Positions 17,757 through 27,129 of a stretch of 64,000 nt of DNA are shown piece after piece. The stretch covers positions 218,825-282,824 of the forward strand of contig NZ_LWDV01000009.1 of the NCBI RefSeq assembly GCF_001693735.1, read 5' to 3'. The notes under the pieces are model-generated. The model did not search any database and was not told the DNA's origin. It worked only from the letters and a program-made list of their open reading frames with translations. Position 1 is the stretch's first letter; the number at the start of each line of letters is the position of its first letter. This stretch comes from Orenia metallireducens. GTDB lineage: Bacteria; Bacillota; Halanaerobiia; Halobacteroidales; Halobacteroidaceae. The position numbers and the translations under genes are program-made.

Positions 17757-19089
17757 ATGTTAGAATTCTCAAATTTAATCATTAAATTTAAAATTATGAT
17801 TTTGGCTCTAATGGTTAGTGTATTACTGACTCTTAGCTTGATTTTTGCGTCTAATATATTATCCAATAAGAATTTGAATAGTTTAGTTATTAATATGGGA
17901 ATAAATGATGTTAAGATGCACTCAAAGTTAATCGGTACTTGGTTAGCAGAGAGAAAGGGGGATTTAGAAACTTACGCCAACACCCATATATTATAAGGAC
18001 ACAAATGGCAGGAAAAGCAGAACTATTTAAAAGAAGAGTTAGCCAAGGAAGTTGAGAATTATTTTTTCTTCTTTATAGCTAATGTGGAGAGAGATTACAG
18101 TACTACATGGTCTACTGATGTAAGAAATATTAGTGACCGAGTTTATTTCTCTAAAGTATTTAAAGATAAAATAACTTATATCTCTAATCCAATAATATCA
18201 AAATCAACAGGAGAATCTATTATTGTAATAGTAACTCCATTAGCAGCAGTAATAAACTTAAATCAATTTAGTGATGATATCACTAAACTGGGAATCAAGT
18301 ACTTTGATTCTTATTCTATAATAAATGGTGAAGGTAAGATTGTGGCCCATCCTGATAAAAGAATGATTATTAAAAAGAATATTAATAAAAGTTTTAATCT
18401 TATCAGTGAAAAATTAGTATCTCTTGCTTCTAAAATTAAAAATAGTAATTCTGGTATGCTAAAATATAGGCAGAAGATGAAAATAGATACCTATTTTACC
18501 ATAATATTAGAGAAACTGATGATTGGAAATTGGTTACATCAGTGTTGATAACTTTAAAACTATTAATGATAGTTTTGGTCATTATGAAGATTTATATGTT
18601 TCTGTCAATATTGCCCCTCAAGAGTTCCAAAGCCCTGATTTTGTAGATAAGGTAAAAGAGATTTTATTAGAGACTGAAATTGAGCCAAAGTCTTTGGAAT
18701 TAGAGATAACTGAAAGAGCAACTATGGAAAATATCAGTTATACTATTGATGTATTAAAGGAATTAAAGAACTTAGGAGTTAAGATAGCTATTGATGATTT
18801 TAGTATTAGTTATTCTTTGTTGAGTTATTTAAAAGAATTTGCTATTCATACTTTAAAGGTTGATCAATCATTTATTAGGGAATTAACTTTAGATGATATT
18901 GATAATAAGAATGCTGCAATTGCTGAAACGATCATTACCATAGGTTATAATTTGGACTTAAAGGTTACTGCAGAAGGTGTAGAAAGAAGAGAGCAATTAG
19001 AATTTTTAAAGGCTAGGGGCTGTGACACACTCCAAGGGTATTATTTTAGTAGGACTGTAGATAAAGATAGTGCTATTAAATTATTATAA
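17757..19089 (+). pseudogene. Decayed Cache-GGDEF-EAL cyclic-di-GMP signalling protein
   Basis: Three broken pieces of one receptor. 17757-17993 encodes an N-terminal membrane segment and the start of a Cache sensor; a TAA at 17994-17996 interrupts it. The same frame continues open through 18548 with Cache sequence (RVYFSKVF, NPIISKSTGE, GEGKIVAHPD). Near 18494 the reading shifts: the family-like end FYHNIRETDDWKLV is in another frame. At about 18540 it jumps to a GGDEF fragment (DNFKTINDSFGHY), and the rest of GGDEF plus the EAL motif are deleted. The C-terminal EAL half then runs to 19089 with DDFS, KVDQSFI and AEGVE. It keeps no complete catalytic domain. Confidence 0.85.
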
Positions 19090-19125
19090 AAAGACCCTCT
19101 TTCTAAATTTAAAAAGAGGGTCTTT
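19090..19125. terminator. Intrinsic terminator, mainly for the - strand gene
   Basis: Stem AAAGACCCTCTTT / AAAGAGGGTCTTT. On the - strand the stem is followed by TTTTTAT, so it ends the cis-prenyltransferase gene; it may also stop transcripts from the pseudogene. Confidence 0.8.
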
Positions 19126-19143
19126 GAAGTTTGATAATTTTGT

Positions 19144-19794
19144 TTATCCCCCTAAAGTTATATCTTGATTATCATACCAGTTAAGGGCATCATAAAAGTG
19201 TTGAGCTTTAAAATCTGGCCAATAATTATCAACAATATAAAAGTCTGAGTAGACTGATTGTGCTGGTAAGAATCCGCTTAACCTACGCCGATTTCCCCAG
19301 CGAATTATTAAGTCAATTCTAGATATATCTTTAGATTTTAAAGAGCTGATTATTCCCTTTTTAGAATTTTCTTTTATACTCTTTTCATTTAAACCACTTA
19401 AATCCCAGTGCCATCCATAATTAACTAAGATATTAACCTTCATTCCACCTTTTCCAAAATTTATTCTTTTAGTATAAGGCAATAGTTCCTGAGGAAACAT
19501 ATTAGAGTCTGTATTCCCTAAAACCAATAAAGAACAGTCTTCTTTAGTCATTAATTTAACTGATTCAATACAAGCTTTAGTAAAGGCTTGAGTCTGTTCC
19601 GAACGGCGTTTAGTATTATCCATAGTAAAACCGTAATATGTCAATTCTTTTACTCCTACCTCTTGGCATAGTTTAAAGATTTCTAATCCTGGAGCAAGCC
19701 CATATGTATATCCATCCTTTTTAGATAAACCTTGATTTACAGCCCATCGTCTATTGCCGTCAGGTATAATACCGATATGATTTGGAATTCTCAT
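19144..19794 (-). CDS. Undecaprenyl diphosphate synthase family protein (cis-prenyltransferase paralogue)
   Basis: A 216-aa member of the UppS fold. HIGIIPDGNRRWA near the N-terminus holds the catalytic aspartate D12, and RSEQTQAF is also present. The C-terminal region, usually SELYF-type in true UppS, reads YSDFYIVDNYWPDF, and the RWGNRRRLSGF segment also departs from the standard RTGGE pattern. The protein is also shorter than typical UppS (about 240-250 aa). This suggests a paralogue with a different chain length or acceptor. ATG 19794 has GGAGGGAG upstream. It stands alone on the - strand. Confidence 0.82.
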   Translation of the reverse strand: MRIPNHIGIIPDGNRRWAVNQGLSKKDGYTYGLAPGLEIFKLCQEVGVKELTYYGFTMDNTKRRSEQTQAFTKACIESVKLMTKEDCSLLVLGNTDSNMFPQELLPYTKRINFGKGGMKVNILVNYGWHWDLSGLNEKSIKENSKKGIISSLKSKDISRIDLIIRWGNRRRLSGFLPAQSVYSDFYIVDNYWPDFKAQHFYDALNWYDNQDITLGG

Positions 19795-20212
19795 TAATCT
19801 CCCTCCTTGAAAAAATAATATTAATACTATTCTTTCATTAATTAGGCAAACTATTCTTTAAAAGTTAAATTTTAAAGAGATAGCTTTAAATTATAGTCAT
19901 TCAACTTTAGAATATATTATAAAAATAGCTCACTATAGACTACTCAATGTATTAAATTTATTATATAATAAATTATTTAAGTAGCTAAAAGGATAAAATT
20001 TCTTTTTTTTTATCTATTTTTTTGTTATAATAAGTTGTGGTTAGATTTGATTTTATCAGATTTTTTTATTAACATGCAGGATATTTTAAATATCCAGAGA
20101 AATTTTTTAAGAAGAATAAAGTTTCTGCAATTATATTTAATAATTATTTAGCAACTGGGAATAATACAAACATGACAAGGTGATTTTGTATTATTGGGAA
20201 GGGGAAACAGTG
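19795..20212. other. Gene-free divergent region
   Basis: About 420 bases between the - strand prenyltransferase and ispH. Very AT-rich; it must carry two divergent promoters. TTATAAT at about 20023 is a possible -10 for ispH but no good -35 pairs with it. No RNA structure noticed. Confidence 0.5.
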
Positions 20213-22204
20213 ATGGAAGTAATTTTAGCACAGAATGCAGGTTTTTGTTTTGGAGTTAATCGTGCAATGGATTTAGCTCTAGAAATTGGAACAAAAAATA
20301 AGAATTCAGTATACACTTTAGGTCCTTTAATACATAATCCACAAGCAGTCAAAAAATTAAAATCTGTAGGTATCGAGGTAGAAAATGATGTAGATAAAAT
20401 ATCTGAAGGAACAGTAATTATCCGTTCCCATGGGGTTCCTCCTAAGGTACTTGCAGAAGCTGAAGAAAAAGGTTTAAATGTTGTTAATGCAACCTGTCCT
20501 TTTGTGAAACGTGCCCAAGAGAAGGCCAAGGAATTAATGGATAATGGATATGATGTTATTATCAGTGGAGATAAGGATCACCCTGAAGTTATTGCTATTT
20601 GGGGCTATACAGATAATCAAGCAATTATTATTGAGGATGAATCTGATTTTGATAAATTAGATAAACTAAAGAAAGTAGGAGTTGTAGCGCAAACAACTCA
20701 ATCATTAGAGAATTTACAGAAATTGACTAATTATCTATTGCGCCATGTAGCAGAGTTGAAGGTCTATAATACAATCTGTACAACCACAGGAGAGCGACAA
20801 AATGAGGCTGCAGAACTATCTAAACAAGTAGATTTAATGATAGTGATAGGTGGTTATAATAGTGCTAATACCAATCGTTTAGCTGAAATCTGTTCTGAAA
20901 ATGGGGCAATAACATATCATATTGAAAGAGCAGATGAGTTGAAGTTGGATTGGTTTAAAAATATAAAAAAAGTAGGTATTACTGCTGGGGCATCAACCCC
21001 CAACTGGATAATTAAGGAGGTTTTAATGATTATGTCTGAAATCAAAGAGCCAAGAGAAGAGAATTTAGAAGCTAAGATACTAACTAAAGGTGAAATTGTT
21101 AGTGGTCAAGTAGAACAAGTAACAGAAGAAGGTGCTTATGTAAATGTAGGTACTAAAACTGAAGGTTTTATCCCTGCAAATGAAGTAAGTAATGTAGGTA
21201 AGCCTGCTACAGAAGTACTTACTATAGGGGATGAAGTGGAGGTATTTGTTTTAAACCCTGAAGATGAAGAGGGTAAAGCTATCTTATCTAAAAGAAGAGC
21301 AGATAGCCAAAAAGCATGGGAAAAGATCGAAGCCGCTTATGAAAGTGGTGAGATTATAGAAGCAGAAGTAAGTAAAGAGGTAAAAGGTGGTTTAGTTGCT
21401 GATATTGGATTAAGAGGGTTTATTCCTGCTTCCCATATTGCTATCGAATATGTAGAAGATTTGAGCCAATTTGTAGGTCAAACCTTCAAATTAAAGGTTA
21501 TTGAAGTTGAAAAAGAGAACAATAATATTGTTCTTTCACGTAAAGTTGTATTAGAAGAAGAGCTAGCAGAGAAGAAGAAGGAATTATTTGCTTCTTTAGA
21601 AGAGGGTCAAGAGGTTGAAGGTACTGTAACTAAGCTTGTAGATTTTGGAGCCTTTGTTGATTTAGGTGGAGCAGAAGGTCTTTTACATATTTCTGAAATT
21701 TCTTGGGGAAGAATTGATCATCCATCTGATGTTTTAGAAGAAGGTCAAAGTATCAAGGTTAAAGTTTTAGGTGTTAATGCTGAAGAAGGTAGAATCTCTT
21801 TAGGTTTAAAACAGATTCAACCTGATCCATGGGAGGAATTTATTTCAGAGTATAAAGTTGGAGATGTAGTTGAAGGCAAGATTACTAAAACTGTAGACTT
21901 TGGAGCATTTATGGAGATTAAGCCAGGTGTTGAAGGTTTAATTCATATCTCCCAATTATCCCATAAACATATTCCAACAGTAGAGGATGCTGTAAGTGTA
22001 GGAGAGAAAGTAGAAGCTAAAGTTATAAATATTGAAGAAGATGATAGAAGAGTAGGGTTAAGTATTAAAGAATTAACGCCTGCTCCTGAGCCTAAAGCAA
22101 AACCTAAAAAAGAAACAGCATCTAAACCACAATTTAGTACTGATAATGACGAAGGTTCTGGGGTTAAATTAGGTGATGTATTTGGTGACCTATTTGAAAA
22201 TTAA
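20213..22204 (+). CDS. ispH: Fusion: 4-hydroxy-3-methylbut-2-enyl diphosphate reductase (IspH) with four S1 domains
   Basis: 663 aa. Residues 1-280 are IspH, the iron-sulfur enzyme making IPP and DMAPP: AGFCFGVNRA, RSHGVPP, ATCPFV and TAGASTPNW hold the three cluster cysteines and substrate-binding residues. From about residue 300 come four S1 RNA-binding repeats (starts GEIVSGQV, GEIIEAEV, GQEVEGTV, GDVVEGKI), as in ribosomal protein S1; E. coli S1 has six. The fusion is known in Clostridia. ATG 20213 is used; the frame from 20180 lacks a ribosome binding site. The C-terminal tail is lysine- and proline-rich, then acidic. Confidence 0.94.
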   Translation: MEVILAQNAGFCFGVNRAMDLALEIGTKNKNSVYTLGPLIHNPQAVKKLKSVGIEVENDVDKISEGTVIIRSHGVPPKVLAEAEEKGLNVVNATCPFVKRAQEKAKELMDNGYDVIISGDKDHPEVIAIWGYTDNQAIIIEDESDFDKLDKLKKVGVVAQTTQSLENLQKLTNYLLRHVAELKVYNTICTTTGERQNEAAELSKQVDLMIVIGGYNSANTNRLAEICSENGAITYHIERADELKLDWFKNIKKVGITAGASTPNWIIKEVLMIMSEIKEPREENLEAKILTKGEIVSGQVEQVTEEGAYVNVGTKTEGFIPANEVSNVGKPATEVLTIGDEVEVFVLNPEDEEGKAILSKRRADSQKAWEKIEAAYESGEIIEAEVSKEVKGGLVADIGLRGFIPASHIAIEYVEDLSQFVGQTFKLKVIEVEKENNNIVLSRKVVLEEELAEKKKELFASLEEGQEVEGTVTKLVDFGAFVDLGGAEGLLHISEISWGRIDHPSDVLEEGQSIKVKVLGVNAEEGRISLGLKQIQPDPWEEFISEYKVGDVVEGKITKTVDFGAFMEIKPGVEGLIHISQLSHKHIPTVEDAVSVGEKVEAKVINIEEDDRRVGLSIKELTPAPEPKAKPKKETASKPQFSTDNDEGSGVKLGDVFGDLFEN

Positions 22205-22220
22205 TTTAATATAACTGATT

Positions 22221-22262
22221 AAAAAGCCTTGTTTGCAATTAAGCAGATAAGGTTTTTTTAAT
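22221..22262 (+). terminator. Intrinsic terminator after ispH-S1
   Basis: AAAAGCCTT and AAGGTTTTTTT flank a shorter inner GC-AATTAA-GC pairing; a run of seven T follows. The stem is imperfect but well placed. Confidence 0.65.
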
Positions 22263-22562
22263 TTAAAATTATAGGATAATGACGGTTAAAATGGTATGGA
22301 TTAATGGGTATATGCGATATTTTTTAGATAAGTGTGAGTGAATACTCTTTTATTACGGAGTGTTTTTGATTTGGGCTCTGCTATGAAAGGGGTGATCTAT
22401 GACCCCAAAGGTAAAATCTTTAGGTGAGAGAATCTTAGTGACAAGTGACTTACTCTAACAATAAACTGTTGTAATATCTTTCTATAGTCTTAAATTTAAA
22501 ACCTAAACTAATCTCATATCCCTACTTATTGAGCATAAACTTAGAGTAGGGAGGGGAGACGT
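22263..22562 (+). other. Leader region before spmA with a possible tiny ORF
   Basis: 300 bases. At 22399-22458 an ATG after AAAGGGGTGAT opens a 19-codon frame (MTPKVKSLGERIL...) ending TAA. A GGGGT/ACCCC hairpin (about 22391-22407) hides that ribosome binding site and start. This could be a leader peptide, a gene remnant or chance. Not matched to a known riboswitch. Confidence 0.35.
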
Positions 22563-23153
22563 ATGCTAAATAAAATTTGGTTTACTATGATTTGTATTGG
22601 TATAATTATAGCTGCTATTAATGGCAGAATGGAAGAGGTTTCTGTGGCTATTTTAGAGAGTGCAGAAGATAGTGTAATGATAGTAGTTAAGTTAATTGGT
22701 CCTATGGCATTATGGCTAGGGGTAATGAAGGTAGCTGAAAAGGCTCAATTAACTAAGGTTTTAGCAAATTTATTTAAACCTTTAGCTAAGATATTATTTC
22801 CAGAAGTACCTAAAGACCACCCTGCTTTAGCATCGATAATGATGAATTTAAGTGCTAATTTTTTAGGCTTAGGAAATTCTGCAACCCCACTGGGAATTAA
22901 AGCGATGCAGGAATTACAGCAATTGAATAGTGGTAAAAGATCAGCTTCTAATGCTATGTGTACTTTTTTGGTTATTAATACGTCAAGTGTTACTCTGCTT
23001 CCTACTACGATTCTTGCTTTAAGGATAGGAGCAGGTTCTGCTCAGCCAACAGAAATTATAGGTACAACTATCTTTGCTACTTTCTGCTCAACAGTAGTGG
23101 GACTAATCGCCAATAGAATTTTAATCAAAATAAGTGGGTTGAGAGAAATATGA
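22563..23153 (+). CDS. spmA: Spore maturation protein A
   Basis: A 196-aa membrane protein with nucleoside-recognition (gate-like) repeats, needed for proper spore core dehydration in Bacillus. GPMALWLGVMKVAEKA and the motif NLSANFLGLGNSATPLGIKAM near residues 98-118 are characteristic. AGGGAGGGGAG precedes ATG 22563. Its end overlaps the spmB start (ATGA). Confidence 0.93.
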   Translation: MLNKIWFTMICIGIIIAAINGRMEEVSVAILESAEDSVMIVVKLIGPMALWLGVMKVAEKAQLTKVLANLFKPLAKILFPEVPKDHPALASIMMNLSANFLGLGNSATPLGIKAMQELQQLNSGKRSASNAMCTFLVINTSSVTLLPTTILALRIGAGSAQPTEIIGTTIFATFCSTVVGLIANRILIKISGLREI

Positions 23154-23683
23154 TTAATTTTATAAATCACTTCTCCCAATGGGCTATTCCTCTAATAATA
23201 TTTTCAATCTTAATTTCTGCTTTTATCAAGAAAGTTAAGGTCTATGAGGTTTTTACAGATGGTGCTGTAGAGGGGATAGCAGTAGGAGTTAAAATCTTGC
23301 CTTATTTGCTAGCGATGTTAATGGCAATTTCTATCTTTAGAGCTTCTGGAGCTTTAGATATTATATTGAATCTGTTATCTAAGCCTTTAAGTACATTTGG
23401 GATTCCAAAGGAAGTAATCCCTTTAGCCTTAATTAGACCACTTTCTGGAACAGGTTCTTTGGGAGTTGTTACCGATTTAATTAATCAATATGGTCCAGAT
23501 TCATTTATTGGAAGGTTAGCCTCAACTATGCAAGGTAGTACAGAAACCACTTTTTATGTAGCAGCGGTATATTTTGGTGCTATCGGTATTAAGAATAGTC
23601 GTCATGCAATCCTAGCTGGCTTGGTTGCTGACTTGGCAGGATTTTTGGCAGCTGTATTTATTTGTCGATTAGTCTTTGGATAA
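23150..23683 (+). CDS. spmB: Spore maturation protein B
   Basis: A 177-aa membrane partner of SpmA. VYEVFTDGAVEGIAVGVKILPYLLAMLMAI and RPLSGTGSLGVVTDLI, STMQGSTETTFYV are family signatures with about five membrane segments. Translationally coupled to spmA by a 4-base overlap. No clear terminator follows; 144 bases of AT-rich sequence separate it from the PHP gene. Confidence 0.93.
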   Translation: MINFINHFSQWAIPLIIFSILISAFIKKVKVYEVFTDGAVEGIAVGVKILPYLLAMLMAISIFRASGALDIILNLLSKPLSTFGIPKEVIPLALIRPLSGTGSLGVVTDLINQYGPDSFIGRLASTMQGSTETTFYVAAVYFGAIGIKNSRHAILAGLVADLAGFLAAVFICRLVFG

Positions 23684-23827
23684 AAAGAGGATTTTTAACT
23701 ATTAATATTGAATAAGTTATTATGAAATAATATAATGAATAGATGATTATTAATTAAGCTATAATTAGAACTATAAAGATTAAATTATACTAATTAATAT
23801 AAGCTGATATGATAGGAGAGAGAATTG

Positions 23828-24649
23828 ATGGAAGGAAGATATGTAGACTTACATTTGCATACAACAGCATCTGATGGAAGTTATACCCCTACAGAGCTTG
23901 TTAATAAGGCAAGGGATTTAGGCTTTAGTGCTATTGCTATCACAGACCATGATACTGTAGGTGGTATTGAAGAAGGGCTAAAGGTTGCTAAAGAATTAGG
24001 AATTGAGCTAATCCCTGGAATTGAAATGAATACAGATTATGAGAATACAGAAATTCACATCTTAGGTTATTATCTTGACTATCAAAACGAGAAATTTTTA
24101 AATATATTAGCTGATTTAAAGGAAGCTAGATATAATAGAATTAGGAAGATTGTTACCAAACTCAATAATTTGGGTTTGGAGATAGATTTTGATGAGGTTA
24201 GTCAGCTGGCTGATGGCGGTGCTTTAGGTCGCCCTCATATTGCTCAAATTATGTTAAATAAGGGATATGTTAAGAAGTGGAGTCAAGCTTTTGATCAATA
24301 TATTGCAAAAGGTGCTCCAGCTTATGTAGAGAGAAAGAAGATAACTCCTAAGGAAGCTATTGAAATCATTAAGAAAGCAGGAGGGATTCCGGTTATTGCA
24401 CATCCTGCCTTAATGGAAAGGGATGACTTATTAGAGAATTTATTAGAATGGGGGATTGAAGGGATAGAGGTTTATCATACTGAGCATGATCGAGTTGATA
24501 GTCAAAGATATTTAGAGTATGCTAAGGATAATAACTTATTAATAACAGGCGGTTCAGATTGTCATGGGCCAGAACGTAAAGGGGAAATCCTAATTGGTAA
24601 GATTAAAGCTCCTTATGAATTAGTTAATGGTTTGAAGGAAGCTAGATAA
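23828..24649 (+). CDS. PHP-domain metal-dependent phosphoesterase (RNase AM/YciV-like)
   Basis: A 273-aa soluble PHP protein. DLHLHTTASDG at residues 6-16, AITDHDTVGG, PGIEMNTDY, HPALMERDD and GGSDCHGPE supply the trinuclear metal ligands. The layout matches the group that removes 3'-phosphates from nucleoside 3',5'-bisphosphates and trims 5' ends of RNA, rather than the HisK/HisJ histidinol phosphatases, but specificity is inferred. ATG 23828 is preferred to the adjacent TTG 23825. Confidence 0.85.
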   Translation: MEGRYVDLHLHTTASDGSYTPTELVNKARDLGFSAIAITDHDTVGGIEEGLKVAKELGIELIPGIEMNTDYENTEIHILGYYLDYQNEKFLNILADLKEARYNRIRKIVTKLNNLGLEIDFDEVSQLADGGALGRPHIAQIMLNKGYVKKWSQAFDQYIAKGAPAYVERKKITPKEAIEIIKKAGGIPVIAHPALMERDDLLENLLEWGIEGIEVYHTEHDRVDSQRYLEYAKDNNLLITGGSDCHGPERKGEILIGKIKAPYELVNGLKEAR

Positions 24650-25020
24650 GGGTTAAAGGTAGTTAAAGTAGAATTAAAGTGAAGTCTATAGTGGGTTTAT
24701 GTTGTTTTACTGTTACTAGGCAATTGTTATTTCTATCCAACTTAAATTAAATTTTAAGGTTGAGTAACTATACTTTAGAATGTCGATAAAACTCAAAAAT
24801 ATGGTCTTATAAAAGATCATATTTCTCCTAATTTTATCGACAAATTGAAAGATAATATACTATGAACAATTTACGAACCATTAAGGGGAATTTTATTTTG
24901 TAAATAACTGATATTAGTAATAATTAATTTGCTGATAAAAAGGAAGTAATGTCTAAGTGTTATATATTGATACCATAATTGAATTTTATAAAATATAAAG
25001 GATTATAAGGAGGACAAATT
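24650..25020. other. Gene-free stretch with a large nested palindrome
   Basis: 370 bases before the exbB operon. The central feature is the 62-base nested inverted repeat at 24781-24842 (separate entry). No ORF; a promoter for the operon must lie downstream of the palindrome but no clear one was found. Confidence 0.55.
24781..24842. repeat. Nested inverted repeat, possible cruciform or protein-binding site
   Basis: Outer arms TGTCGATAAAA (24781-24791) and TTTTATCGACA (24832-24842) pair perfectly. Inner arms AAATATG and CATATTT, and then TCTT/AAGA, pair around a short loop. No U-tract follows the outer stem, so it is unlike a terminator. Confidence 0.75.
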
Positions 25021-25644
25021 ATGTTGGAGATTTTGAAACAAGGTGGGGTTACAATCATACCTTTATTGTTCTGTTCAGTAGTGAGTTTAGCTGTCACTTT
25101 AGAGCGATTAATTTATTTAAAGAAGGCTAAAGCTAATAACTTTAAATTGATTGAGACAGTAAGACTAAAGTTGACTAAAGGGAAGATTGGTGAAGTAAAA
25201 GGGATTGCAATGAATGCAAAAGGACCAGTAGCAGGAATTTTAGAAGAAGGTATTAAGTATTATGGTCAAAGTAAGAAAGAATTAAGAAGTAACTTAGAAT
25301 TAATTGGGCAGAATGAGATTAAGAAATTGGAAAAGAGATTGGGAGTATTAGATTTAATTGCAACAATATCTCCATTACTAGGATTATTAGGTACAGTATT
25401 GGGGATTATTGATAGCTTTAATATTTTAGCTGGTGCCCAAGGGATGGCAACACCAGCTGCTTTAAGTTCTGGTATCTCTGAAGCCTTAATCAGTACAGCA
25501 GTAGGGTTAGTTGTTGCTATTCCTACTATGTTAGTCTATACTTATCTGTTAGGCTTAGTACAGGATAGAATTGAGGATATCAATTACTGGTTTGTAGATT
25601 TAGTTGAAGCGTTAAGTCAAGGTGATAATAATGTTCAAATCTAA
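25021..25644 (+). CDS. exbB: ExbB/TolQ/MotA-family proton channel protein
   Basis: A 207-aa inner-membrane protein with three predicted membrane segments: near residues 10-30, then about 115-140 and 155-180. The LATISPLLGLLGTVLGIIDSFN block and the GISEALISTAVGLVVAIPTM block are the family core that forms the pentameric channel around ExbD. AAGGAGG precedes ATG 25021. First gene of a six-gene run; it overlaps exbD by 14 bases. TolQ and ExbB cannot be told apart from sequence alone here. Confidence 0.92.
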   Translation: MLEILKQGGVTIIPLLFCSVVSLAVTLERLIYLKKAKANNFKLIETVRLKLTKGKIGEVKGIAMNAKGPVAGILEEGIKYYGQSKKELRSNLELIGQNEIKKLEKRLGVLDLIATISPLLGLLGTVLGIIDSFNILAGAQGMATPAALSSGISEALISTAVGLVVAIPTMLVYTYLLGLVQDRIEDINYWFVDLVEALSQGDNNVQI

Positions 25645-26041
25645 TTTAAAGAAGAGACCTAACATTCAAATCTTACCAATGATTGATGTTATCTTCTTTT
25701 TGCTAGTCTTCTTTATGCTTTTTACAACTTTTAAGACTACTCCAACAGGATTGGAGATTAATCTGCCTAAAGCTAAAACCGTTACTCAGCAGAATGAAGA
25801 TATCAAATTAACCTTAAATATCGCTGAAAATGGTCAAATTTATTTAGATGGAGATCTTATTGATAGTAAGGCTTTGGAATTTGAAGTATCTAAAATCATC
25901 AAAAAATCACCTGATGCTATCTTCATTATCAAAGCTGATAAAGAGGTAAGATATGAGAAAATTATTAATGTAATGGATACAGTTCGTAATGTTGGTGGTT
26001 ATAGATTAGCATTGGCAGCCAATAAAGAGAAATTGGATTAG
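25631..26041 (+). CDS. exbD: ExbD/TolR-family proton channel protein
   Basis: A 136-aa protein with one N-terminal membrane helix. ILPMIDVIFFLLVFFMLFTTF near residues 14-34 contains the key aspartate D19 used in proton coupling. The rest is the periplasmic domain (IYLDGDLI, IIKADKEVRYEKIINVMDTVRNVG). ATG 25631 is used because GTG 25622 is part of the ribosome binding site AAGGTGAT. Confidence 0.92.
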   Translation: MFKSNLKKRPNIQILPMIDVIFFLLVFFMLFTTFKTTPTGLEINLPKAKTVTQQNEDIKLTLNIAENGQIYLDGDLIDSKALEFEVSKIIKKSPDAIFIIKADKEVRYEKIINVMDTVRNVGGYRLALAANKEKLD

Positions 26042-26050
26042 GTGATAATT

Positions 26051-27118
26051 ATGGCATATAAGAAGAAACGACAAGGAGAATTTTCTAGGTTCTTTATTAT
26101 CTCGCTTATTATTCATGGGATTCTCTTGTACATGTTTTCTTTTATTAATCTAGGGGTTCAACCTACTTTCCAAAGTGATCCTATCAATTATACTAGTCAG
26201 TTAGACCTACTCTATTTAGAAGATGGAATTGCTAAAAGTCGAGAATTAGTTGAACATTATCAAGAGGATAGTAAGTCAAAAAAGAAGGAACCAATAGAAG
26301 AGGTTAAGCAGGAGAAAGAGGATAAACTCCCTCAAATAGAAGAAGCTAATGAAGATGTAGCAGAGATCAAAGATCCAAAAGAAGAGCTAATAGAAGAAAA
26401 ACCCAAATTAAAAGAGGTAGCCCAGGCAGAAAAGACTGCTGAAGAAAGGATCATCATAGAAGAGCAGATAGAGGCAGGTAGTGAAGAAAAGGTTGAAGGA
26501 GTAAGTCTAGATAAAGATAATGAAGTTATAGTAGAAGATAAAGTTGAGGAAGATGTAATAGAAGAGCACGTAGAAGTAGTAACTCAAGAGGTTAAAGAAG
26601 AAGTTGAAGAGGTAATAACTAGCCAATCAAGTACTGAAGAGATTAAGGTTGCCCAAAAAAAAGTTGAAGAGAAAGAGAAAGCTCCAGTTAAGCAGGAAGA
26701 AGCAGAGGCAATTACAGAGCAGAAGGTTGTTGAAAATAAAGAGGGTAAAGAAGAGAAGGCAGAGGTCAAGGAAGAAGTTAAAGAAGTACCACCACCTCCA
26801 CCACCTGCACCTAAAGATATGATTCTTAGTAATGTAATTCCTCGATATCCTAAGAATGCTTCTAATACAGGAATTGAAGGGGATGTTAAGTTATTAGTTA
26901 AGGTTAAGGCTAGTGGAGAGATTGATCAAGTAGAAATTATCGAATCCTCTGAATATGAGCAATTAGATAATCAAGCTAAGAGAACAGTACAGTATGGCTG
27001 GAAATTTAAGGCTGATAAATCCAATTATGAAGTAATATTAATGGTTCATTTCCGTTATATTGACCATCAAAATCAAGTTGATGTTGAGTATCTGGGTTTA
27101 TCCTTTGATCAGAAATGA
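26051..27118 (+). CDS. tonB: TonB/TolA-like energy-transducing protein
   Basis: A 355-aa protein: one N-terminal membrane anchor (residues about 14-33), a very long Glu/Lys-rich stretch (about residues 70-240) likely to span the periplasm as an extended rod, a short run VPPPPPPAP, then a TonB C-terminal domain (about 255-330) with PRYPKNASNTGIEGDVKLLVKV split over the usual P-YP-A---G--G-V pattern. The acidic-basic linker recalls TolA more than the proline-rich linker of E. coli TonB. ATG 26051 is the start; GTG 26042 is within the ribosome binding site. Such a protein only makes sense with an outer membrane. Confidence 0.88.
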   Translation: MAYKKKRQGEFSRFFIISLIIHGILLYMFSFINLGVQPTFQSDPINYTSQLDLLYLEDGIAKSRELVEHYQEDSKSKKKEPIEEVKQEKEDKLPQIEEANEDVAEIKDPKEELIEEKPKLKEVAQAEKTAEERIIIEEQIEAGSEEKVEGVSLDKDNEVIVEDKVEEDVIEEHVEVVTQEVKEEVEEVITSQSSTEEIKVAQKKVEEKEKAPVKQEEAEAITEQKVVENKEGKEEKAEVKEEVKEVPPPPPPAPKDMILSNVIPRYPKNASNTGIEGDVKLLVKVKASGEIDQVEIIESSEYEQLDNQAKRTVQYGWKFKADKSNYEVILMVHFRYIDHQNQVDVEYLGLSFDQK

Positions 27119-27129
27119 GGTGTTAGAGG

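Noticed and set aside
23828-24649. Histidinol phosphatase (HisK) to complete the his pathway
   Set aside because: The PHP motifs and the layout fit the RNase AM/YciV-like group better, and the gene is far from and not co-transcribed with the his operon.
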